DNA from: Mycocentrospora acerina
Lineage: Eukaryota > Ascomycota > Dothideomycetes > Pleosporales
Assembly (NCBI GenBank): GCA_022701365.1
Contig: JAKUHH010000201.1
Location: 868,001 to 932,000 of the forward strand
Reading direction: 5' to 3'
Length of the DNA stretch: 64,000 bases
The notes beneath the pieces are model-generated. The model was not told where the DNA came from, made no database searches, and saw only the letters and a program-made list of their open reading frames with translations. The translations under genes and the position numbers were made by a program. Below are positions 56,652 to 64,000 of this stretch, piece after piece (the first letter of the stretch is position 1; the number at the start of each line of letters is the position of its first letter).

Positions 56652-57447
56652 CTATTTCTGCGCGGGGATAACTTTTTCGAGCCATGAACACAAATCCCTA
56701 AGCTCAGATGCGCCCATGGAGTGACCCATGCCCTCATATTCCTTCAAGGTTACCAGCTCCTCCTTGACTCCAAATCCGTACAATGATTCGTAAGCAATGC
56801 GATGATATCGCTTTGGGACAAGTCTGTCGCCGGTTCCCCTAGCAAGAAACACCTCGACATCATCGTCTACGGTCCCTGACAGTCCTGCTTTCTCCCTCAA
56901 AGCAGGAACTCTCTCTGGTATTGGCATGAAGCCAGATAGTCCAAAAAGTCCACCAAGTTTTCCAGCATAACGCGACACTAAACCAGTAAGGAGAGCCATA
57001 GCATGTCCTTGTGAAAACCCTCCAAGCACGATCCTACTCTCGGGGATGCCTTGATTCACCAAATCATCGATCAGAGTGGTCAAGTAAGCTACTGTGGCCA
57101 TCATGCCTTCTTCGTCTTCTTCATCGTCAAGCTCAGGCCTGGACGATGGGTAAGGCGAGAGACTCGTTGGAATAAACCATGCTGTAGTTGCCAGATCGTT
57201 GTTTTCAAGAGCATTAGGAAGTACCCATGTCACGTACGGGAGCTTTTCGGCGCGCTGGAATTGACGTGCGATGCCTGGTTGAAATGGTTAAACATAGGCC
57301 AATAGTGCCTGCGAAGTTTGACTAACTTTCAGGGCCTTCTGCCTCGTCGCCTAGGCCATGAACAAAGATAATGGCTGCAGACTTGGACGTATCTTGTGGT
57401 GGCTCAGATGGCGAGAGAATTATAGGTGGTCTCCTTTCAGCAAGCAT
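56652..57447 (-). CDS. Acyl-protein thioesterase / carboxylesterase family
   Basis: This alpha/beta-hydrolase of the acyl-protein thioesterase 1 family removes palmitoyl groups from proteins or hydrolyses lysophospholipids. Exons are 57447-57327 and 57274-56652 (247 aa). Motifs: AAIIFVHGLGDEAEG (oxyanion region), LPYVTWVLPNA restored across the intron, and the catalytic triad Ser in LGGFSQGHAMA (about S128), Asp in ARGTGDRLVP (about D190) and His in YEGMGHSMGA (about H225). It carries an unusual acidic insertion (LDDEEDEEG) in the loop before the active-site helix. Its start lies about 210 bp from VPS71 on the other strand. Confidence 0.9.
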
Positions 57448-57654
57448 GACGTATACAGAGTTGATGGTTACTTCGAACAGCTGACAGGAGACGATGATTT
57501 ACATCCATCAACACAGGGTCATTTATATGGATCTCATGTACCCCGCCTTAGGGCCGCGGGTGGCGCCTTCCTTTGGCGCGTGAGCACGTGGGCCAAACTT
57601 ATTCAATCTCCGCAACTGTCGGAAGTTGCACTAAATGTCCTTCATCACAACACT
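57448..57654. promoter_or_regulatory. compact divergent promoter, thioesterase / VPS71
   Basis: Only 207 bp separate the two start codons, so the promoters must overlap. It contains a CGTGAGCACGTGGGCC segment with the E-box CACGTG at about 57585. Factor binding is inference. Confidence 0.5.
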
Positions 57655-58469
57655 ATGCCACACGTTGAAGTGCTCCCAAACTCGGCCGCAGCGGTCGCTC
57701 CGGGATGGACTTATGTAGTAGATACGGGATACGATCCTTCAAAAGTTGCCATTAACCCCAAGAACAAGAAGCGCGTCGCAGCGCAGCCCGGAGGTCAGCG
57801 CGGTGAGAATGAGCTCTCAGCGCGACAACAGACAGCTGTCGCGCGGCGCATAGCTGAGTTAGAGAGGGATAACGATCCTAAACAGAGCATACCAGTGCCT
57901 GGCAAGCCTTGTTAGTCATACAGTGTAGGCAGTGTAAGTCGCTCGCTGATGTTTGTTCTCAAGCTGTACCGAAGACGCAGAATGCGCGCAGAATTATTCA
58001 ATACCAGCGACAGATAAGACATTGGCTCGACGATGAAGAAGCACAGCTCCAGCAAGCCCCTCCGCCACGTGCCGCTATTATTTCCTCCCGAAGTGCTCGA
58101 AGACAGAGCACCAGGGCCTCTGTACCCCCGACGCCTACAGAAACCACACCGGGCCCTGTATCGTTGGGTGCAGCGACTGCTCGACCGACGATACAAACAC
58201 TGTATGGCGATGATGCTCTTCTCTCTGTCGAGAGCTCCATGCCACCACCACTTAATCCTGCCGAGCTTGAAACGCTTCTCGCTACTCCACCGCTCTCGTA
58301 TGCCGCCTCACATGCTGCTCCGCCTCCTGCAGGTGGCCCACCACAGCGGCAATTCTGCGACAACTGTGGATACTGGGGTACAATCAAATGCCGAAAATGT
58401 GGCGCTCGAATCTGCGGGTTGGAATGCAAAGACGCACACGAAGCTACTCGGTGTCTGAAATGGGCATGA
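57655..58469 (+). CDS. VPS71: HIT-type zinc-finger protein, SWR1 subunit Vps71 (ZNHIT1)
   Basis: This is a subunit of the SWR1 remodeller, which swaps H2A for H2A.Z. Exons are 57655-57910 and 57964-58469 (253 aa), with a phase-1 intron. The N-terminal half contains KKRVAAQPG and the conserved QNARRIIQYQRQIRHWLDDEEA helix (restored by splicing), then a Pro/Ser-rich linker. The C-terminal HIT finger is complete: FCDNCGYWGTIKCRKCGARICGLECKDAHEATRC, with eight zinc ligands. An ORF runs in upstream of the ATG, but only the part from MPHVEVLPNS looks like protein. Confidence 0.9.
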
Positions 58470-58817
58470 CAGTGTAGTATCGTTGTCGCTCAGCTTCAAA
58501 TTAGATATTCTCACTTCCCGGCGCTGAAAAAGAAAATCAGGAAAGGTTTGCATGATACCCAATGTTTATTTGCAACAAATGATACAACAGATCAAATGCT
58601 TTTCTAAATATAAACATAGCCATATTGCTAATAACTACTCATTTATGCTATTCTTCGAATCAATCCTGCAATTTGAGCATGTCGATTTATTGTTTACTGT
58701 CTATATATACATTTCTTGCGATCAAACACTTGTTAGGTACGAGAAACCTGGCGTCAACCCGGTTCTTCGCATCTCGCTTCTTCCAACGCCTTCCTGCCGG
58801 CAAACTTCATGCCTATC
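58470..58817. other. convergent intergenic region
   Basis: This is AT-rich sequence after VPS71 with nothing recognised. Confidence 0.5.
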
Positions 58818-59966
58818 TTATAATGACCCAGGGCTTGATAAGAACCAAAAAAATGTTACCTCATTGACTAGGACAGTAACTGCTGCTACCTTGTCTTGAG
58901 CATCTGCAGTCGCTTCTTGCAAAGAGCGTGTAAGAAGCTTCAATGTTTGAAATTGAAACTCCGCGCTGTGAAGAGTCGAGCTGATGATAAAACTCAGAGT
59001 TTCTGTTGGGTCTTGTTCGTCCCTGCTTGTTGTCAGCACATGTATGGTATCTTGACCATGTTCATCCTACAAATCATCGTCCGAATCATTGTATATTGCG
59101 AACTCGTACTCGTCTTCGTCGTCGCTCTCCATTTCCGGGAGCGTGTTTAACTTGAGATCCTTTGGACGGGTTCTTCAGCACGCCTCATACAACTCCATTG
59201 TAGTAGTTATCATACGTTCCAGGTTTCAGGCCACTGCTCCAACAACTGCTTGCTCCTCTACATCAACTGCGGCGAGACATTTTAAATTTGCGACATGGAT
59301 CCACACTTCCAACCCGAAACGAAGTCATTCAACCTGCTCTGAGATCTTCGCAAACGTCAAGCCTGGTGGATTCGCAGCTTCGACTTCGAGGTAGCGTATA
59401 CATGCATCGTAGACTTCCTCAAGTCTGTCCTGCAGTGTCGAGTATTGAAGTTGTAGTCGCAATAGTGGCTTTGTGGGAGATAACCTGGGACTTGTTTCAG
59501 AGCTTTCCCTTGGTCTTGGGCTTGGTGGAGTCATCAAAAAAGGCAGATCGCTTGGAGAAATCTGCACTTTGATGCTTGGTCTTGTGTCTTCCTGCTGTAG
59601 TGGCCTCCATTTCTGTCGCGCAGGGAGCTGACTTGATGGTACAAGTTTACTTGAGAGGTCGAAGTCATACACCGGTCTTGAATCAGGTCGAACTCTGTGG
59701 ATGTTGTAGCTTTGTGGAGAGCTTTCGTGTCTACGCATGATCTCATCACTGGAACGCGCACGTCGAGTAGCGTTTTCGAAAATTGGAACGCAGAGCCTGC
59801 CAGCAGTTGAATGTTGGAAAGAGGACGAAGAGTCTCTGCCGCTGCGAAAGTATCCTACCTGTCGGTCGCGGCCGCGTCTGTTCCATTCCATTTGCTCCTC
59901 CAAATGATCAACATATCCACCTGAACGGGAACGACGATCAGTGATAAAAGTCTCAAGAGTCGGCAT
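58818..59966 (-). pseudogene. hypothetical protein reading frame with three in-frame stops
   Basis: One reading frame stays protein-like from the ATG at 59966 to 58818 (383 codons) but is broken by TGA at 59327-59325, a second TGA about 50 codons later (near 59176) and TAG near 59068. The first 213 codons are open (MPTLETFITDRRSRSGG...). They are Arg/Ser/Pro-rich, then form a helical part (RLEEVYDACIRYLEVEAANPP). After the stops the frame continues with VWIHVANLKCLAAVDVEEQA, an acidic MESDDEDEYEFAIYNDSDDD stretch and a helical LLTRSLQEATADAQDK. Each stop is one C-to-T change from a sense codon. No intron model I tried removes all three with good signals. I recognise no family. Either a recent pseudogene, an unusual intron set or assembly error. 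Confidence 0.5.
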
Positions 59967-60940
59967 ATGTAATAAAGAATAATGATACTAATCGACAACA
60001 GAAGTACTTGAATTTTGCTTGAAAGTCTCTCTAGCCCAGCTGAATAAGTGGGGTTTAAAAAGATGCATGCATATAAGAGCTCAGGCGGACTCAGACCACT
60101 TAGCCGCTACATCGACATCAAATTAGGTACCGAAATTAGAGTCGCCTTTTAGGGTGGTCGTAAAGTACAGCCGCAAGCAACTGCGTCCAATGAAACTACC
60201 TATCGTACACTAGTATGCACCGAGCTGAAGATTGCATAGCCTCAGCCTTGCTAGCCGCAGAGGAAGAGAGCGTTCATAAAAAATGCTTAGAAAAGCTCAG
60301 CCTGACATTCATATCAAGCCTACTTTCCCGTCTGCACGAATGTGCGCTGGTAGATGAAGCAAGGGAGGGGGGAGGGGATGGGCGAATATACTCACTGTTG
60401 TACCCGGGTCTGCGTGTATAATGAGGACATTAGAGAAATACCTTGCTGCCAACGGAAAGAGACGAGATACGCACAACTTGAGCAGGCATATCCATATTTT
60501 CTGCATCGGCCTTGTGATTGCAGAACTTCCTATGAAGGCCCCGATTACGTACATTGCTCTCAATCTTATGTCCAGTGCAATTAACCTTCACACAAACGAC
60601 GGGGAGGAAGTCGATGCCGCCTACATTGCATCAGAAGTAGAGATGGAGACTAATGTGCTGCAGGATAGGAATACTATAGCGAACCTAAGCATCAAGGCTG
60701 ACTATTTCAAAGATGTGCTGAAAGACGCAGAATAACTTGATGCAATTGTCAAGGCCAACAAAAGAAGGGGAAAGTCAACCCCAGCTAGTAGTAGGAATAG
60801 CGAATAAGGATTTAGACAGAGATATATCCGTAATAGACGACAAGAGGACTGCAGGAGATTGTATGCATGTCTTTTTCACACCGGAAGATTCCCAATATCA
60901 CCAATTTTTTACTCACACTCCGTCGTTGCAAAGCAAAAAA
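59967..60940. other. AT-rich region with a small unsupported ORF
   Basis: An ATG-initiated frame at 60421-60735 (104 codons, MRTLEKYLAANGK...) is open but has no domain or context. Nothing else is supported. Confidence 0.4.
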
Positions 60941-60968
60941 AGGCTGGATGTGCTGGGAACCGAACCCA
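60941..60968 (-). pseudogene. tRNA 3'-end relic
   Basis: This 28-bp stretch matches the 3' end of the tRNA-Ala gene at 61501-61528 with four mismatches. On the minus strand it contains a B-box-like GGGTTCGGTTCCC T-arm and a degenerate acceptor strand. The 5' half of a tRNA is not recognisable upstream. Confidence 0.6.
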
Positions 60969-61504
60969 AAAGTTGAGAATTTTTTAAATTAAAATCTCCT
61001 GATTTAGGAGTGCTACTTCTTATTAGCTGTTGGGTCACACATTAGAATTGCACCTGAAAGTAGAAGGGATTTCCAACACTAGCAGATCAGGTTGTACCTA
61101 TTTCTCTATAAATACACAAAGGGGATGTGTACGAAGCAGCTCATTTTATTATCGCACGCTACCACCTCACATTCTTTGCTGCAAGCACTTGAACAAGTCG
61201 AATACACTAGCATATTAATTTTACAGAAAATGTGACCTTACACAGCAGGTCTGTATTCTCTAAAATAGTTCGCCTTGTTACTAATTCTCTTTGAAGCACA
61301 AAAGAAGTGTGCGTACACTGCGTTGACTTGTGCGGTGCAACACAAAACCAGTTTTTTTCGTAATTGATGTTGCTCGCACTTTCCCTCAGATTGACTTGAT
61401 CACGAATCTCTTAAAAAAAAATTACTTTGAACCACTACATAGCCAGTGTGTGGTCATTTTGAGAGGGCGACCAGGTGGATAGTCAAAAACATAGACAAAA
61501 AGGA

Positions 61505-61601
61505 TGGACTTGCTGGGAATCGAACCCAGGACCTTTCCCACGCTAGATTCAATCAGATTGAGACATGCTAAGGGAAAATTATACCACTAAACCACAAGCC
61601 C
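61505..61601 (-). tRNA. tRNA-Ala (AGC) with a 25-nt intron
   Basis: On the minus strand, GGGCTTG at the 5' end pairs with CAAGTCC at the 3' end (one G-U), with discriminator A. The D-arm region carries an A-box-like TGGTTTAGTGG. The anticodon arm is TTCCC-TTAGCA...T-GGGAA, placing AGC at 61569-61567. A 25-nt intron (61565-61541) follows position 37, the usual place for nuclear tRNA introns. The T-arm has a perfect B box, GGTTCGATTCC. The mature length is about 72 nt. Confidence 0.88.
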
Positions 61602-62526
61602 AATTCATTGATGGAGTTGTAGAACATTTAACGGATTATATCGTAATAAAAAAGTGTGGTTTAACTTCAATATCACTTACCGTCATAGCAAGGCAATGCG
61701 CGAAATTTTCTAGACTGAGTTTCTCTATTATAGGAGGATTTGCTAAGATAAATGCTTAATCAGGTATAGACGACGGGTTGATTAGCGTACCCAGTACCGT
61801 TTCGATCTTCTTATAGGTTAGAACTAGAAGCAAAGATATTTGAAGAATGCTAACAAGGTGTTTCTGACTTTACAGACACATGCTGCCAAGGTCGGAGTTG
61901 CTTGAATGATGGATCTATTTCGACGCAGGTAGTCGTCTGGCACATAGAGACGGAAACTGTAGCTTAAGTGTGAGTCAGGATAGTCTTGGCTGATACTAAT
62001 AGGTAGGATGCGTTTGCTTTTTGATGCTCAACCCAACGTCTGGGCTGACCATCGACGAGCCACGGTTCTACATGCAGCGCTTCTGCTCTGAACATTACAT
62101 GAAGCGACATGGGGTATTATTGCTCTGTCTCCACGTAACTCATGCATCCTAAACAGCTAGCATACCGATTATACAAAGCTTTTCTGAAGTTCTTCGCAAA
62201 TCAACCAGCGTGCTCGAAACCAAGTTGCAGGGTGTCGACCACAGGGCGTGGTCGAGGACTCGCAGTGCATGTCGCCCCACGTAAGCTCAAGCTTACCAAT
62301 TCTACTAATGATGTATTGAGCAGGTGGTTTAGCAAATATGAGCGAATCAGTTTGTACTCTGAAGCTGGTTTCCTTGGTGAAGCCAACGCACCCTAGTTTG
62401 TGACAAGATGCATCTACACGACATTGATGTCACTATAGGAGGCAGCCTCATTAGTGGCTCTGTCTCCCAGATTTAAATACCTGGTTAGTCTTCTGCAACT
62501 TGTTAAGCATCACAAAACAAAACAAA
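61602..62526. other. intergenic, no gene seen
   Basis: This is AT-rich sequence upstream of the MFS gene, with short unsupported ORFs. It includes the transporter's promoter. Confidence 0.5.
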
Positions 62527-63897
62527 ATGTCAGCAACATACACAAGCACGCAACTTGACGACCTCTCTCACCAGACTCATCCCGAACTTCATGCCAACAC
62601 TGGCAGTACTTCTACAATCTACCAGCACACTCAACATTCCACTGGGCTAGATGCTTACGATGAACCGCCACCCACCGCCGCAGAAGCGATTCCTGATGGC
62701 GGGTACGGCTGGACCGTCGTTGCCGCGTGTTCATTCCTCCTTTTCTGGATCAACGGCTACACAACTGCCTGGGGAGTATTGCAAACCGCGATTGTGAAAT
62801 CCCCGCATTTGCACACCAACGTGCGAACCATAACATTTGTTGGAAGTCTATACATGGCATGCATGGTTGCGTTCGGGATCGCGTCGATCCGAGTTATGAG
62901 GTTATTTGGCATCCGGTATGCGGCTCTTGCAGCAACCACCGTGTTCGGGCTAGGACTCATAGCCACGAGTTTTACATTGGAGCACCTGAGCGGGTTGTTT
63001 TGTGTTGCAGGAGTGCTTGTTGGAGTCGGAACATCTCTCCTGTACACCGCAACCAACAGCTTGCCATTGCAGTACTTTAGCACCAAGCTCGGGATTGCGA
63101 ATGGCCTTGTCAAGGCTGGCGGTGGTGTAGGGGCAACCGTACTGCCGCTCGCGGCACAGGCGCTTATCGACAAATTTGGACTACAGTGGACGTTTCGTGT
63201 CTTCGGCATCCTGATATTGGCCACTGGTATCCCGTGTGCGTTGGTACTCAAGGAGCGCACAGCAGCTGGAGCCCTCTCAAGGTTCGATTGGTCACTGTTA
63301 AAAAACGTGCCCTTTTTGACGTTGACCATGGCTGGTGCCGTCGGAGTGTTCGCGCTCTTCGTACCGCCTTTTTTTCTACCACTTTTTGCGAGCTCGCTTG
63401 GTTTGTCGGCGTCAACTGGTGCAGGCTTGGTTGGTGGGTTTGGCGCCTCCACGGCAGTGGGTCGTATCTTGGGCGGATGGATGTGTGATCGAATCGGTGC
63501 TTTGAACACGATGCTGATTACCTGCCTGATCAATTCTCTCAGCATGTTAGCAATATGGCCAGTAAGTACATCACTGCCTCCTCTCTTCATCTTCGCCATC
63601 GTCAACGGATGTGCAAATGGCAGCTTTTTTGTCGGTTTGCCTACTGCAGTAGCCGGAATCGCACCACACTCTGCAGCAGCATCGATAAGCTTAATGGTCT
63701 CTTTTTGGACTCCAGGATACCTTTTGGGAGCGCCGCTAGCAGGAATTCTAATAGAGGCAACTGGAGCGGCAGAGTCCACGTCTATCAAACCATACCGAGC
63801 AGCTATTTTCTATGCTGCTGGTGTAGGTGTCCTGGCTACATTTCTGATTGTAGTCTCGCGGCTACGAGTAAACACAAAGTTGATTAAGAAAGTGTAA
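62527..63897 (+). CDS. MFS monocarboxylate transporter-like protein
   Basis: This single-exon MFS transporter of 456 aa belongs to the monocarboxylate-porter (MCT/SLC16) group common in fungi. The start MSATYTSTQLDDLSHQ gives a soluble N-terminal tail of about 60 residues. The group signature IPDGGYGWTVVAACSF then opens helix 1. Other features: FGIRYAALAATTVFGLG, a long helix 5 region (STKLGIANGLVKAGGGVGATVLPL), a central loop (KERTAAGALSRFDWSLLKN), GRILGGWMCDRIGALNT between helices 8 and 9, and a basic C-terminal end (RLRVNTKLIKKV). Substrate is unknown; fungal members are often orphan transporters. It lies at the window edge but is complete. Confidence 0.92.
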   Translation: MSATYTSTQLDDLSHQTHPELHANTGSTSTIYQHTQHSTGLDAYDEPPPTAAEAIPDGGYGWTVVAACSFLLFWINGYTTAWGVLQTAIVKSPHLHTNVRTITFVGSLYMACMVAFGIASIRVMRLFGIRYAALAATTVFGLGLIATSFTLEHLSGLFCVAGVLVGVGTSLLYTATNSLPLQYFSTKLGIANGLVKAGGGVGATVLPLAAQALIDKFGLQWTFRVFGILILATGIPCALVLKERTAAGALSRFDWSLLKNVPFLTLTMAGAVGVFALFVPPFFLPLFASSLGLSASTGAGLVGGFGASTAVGRILGGWMCDRIGALNTMLITCLINSLSMLAIWPVSTSLPPLFIFAIVNGCANGSFFVGLPTAVAGIAPHSAAASISLMVSFWTPGYLLGAPLAGILIEATGAAESTSIKPYRAAIFYAAGVGVLATFLIVVSRLRVNTKLIKKV

Positions 63898-64000
63898 CGT
63901 AGATTTTCTAGTTAGAAGCAGGATTGAAAAAAAGGCGAAAAGAATACCCTGCGAATCACAAATTTTTCTCTCTCTGCTTCAATGAAAAAATCTACATCTG

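Noticed and set aside
60421..60735. 104-codon ORF near the tRNA relic
   Set aside because: ATG-initiated but without domain, context or sign of splicing; in AT-rich DNA this length can occur by chance.

Overview
This window is nuclear DNA from a filamentous ascomycete (Pezizomycotina; a dothideomycete is my guess, not proven). Genes are dense and on both strands, and carry short GT-AG introns of mostly 45-85 nt. The families are fungal: BLI-3, POM152, ATG4, MOG1, an Spt10-like acetyltransferase, and GT90 and GH47 enzymes. I rebuilt exon-intron models by hand from conserved protein frames and splice phase; almost all close exactly in frame.

Layout. 0-5 kb: the 3' end of a GT90 glycosyltransferase, a BLI-3-type flavin protein, and a FAR1-type zinc-finger gene running directly into an SMP-30/gluconolactonase gene. 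5.6-12 kb: KGD2 (2-oxoglutarate dehydrogenase E2) head-to-head with complex I subunit NDUFB9, a 2.1 kb gene-free stretch, then head-to-head histones H2A and H2B. 13-20 kb: ATG4 and SQS1 (divergent, with a minisatellite between them), then a MYND protein. 20-29 kb: a looser, accessory-looking region with an aldo-keto reductase, a secreted berberine-bridge-type FAD oxidase, a tiny membrane protein and long stretches without a clear gene. 29-39 kb: a hexose transporter, two divergent genes of unknown function, a Sec14-like CRAL-TRIO protein, and an F-box/transglutaminase-like/YccV (FBXO21-type) protein. 39-54 kb: POM152, a UCH37-type deubiquitinase, a class I alpha-mannosidase, mitochondrial aconitase, BUD20 and MOG1. 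54-64 kb: an Spt10-like protein, an acyl-protein thioesterase, the SWR1 subunit VPS71, a reading frame broken by three stops, an intron-containing tRNA-Ala with a nearby tRNA relic, and a monocarboxylate-transporter-like MFS gene.

Functional threads. Two TCA-cycle enzymes (KGD2, aconitase) and a complex I subunit are present, with KGD2 and NDUFB9 sharing one 294-bp promoter. Chromatin genes recur: H2A/H2B, an Spt10-like histone-promoter regulator with an integrase-derived zinc finger, and VPS71 for H2A.Z exchange. Nuclear pore and transport genes (POM152, MOG1, BUD20) lie within 15 kb. Apart from the 20-29 kb stretch this looks like a core chromosomal region. I found no intact transposon, CRISPR array or clear secondary-metabolite cluster. 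The strongest oddities are the possible FAR1-lactonase fusion, the triple-stop reading frame, a G-rich tract fused to a stop codon, and a symmetric bidirectional histone promoter.
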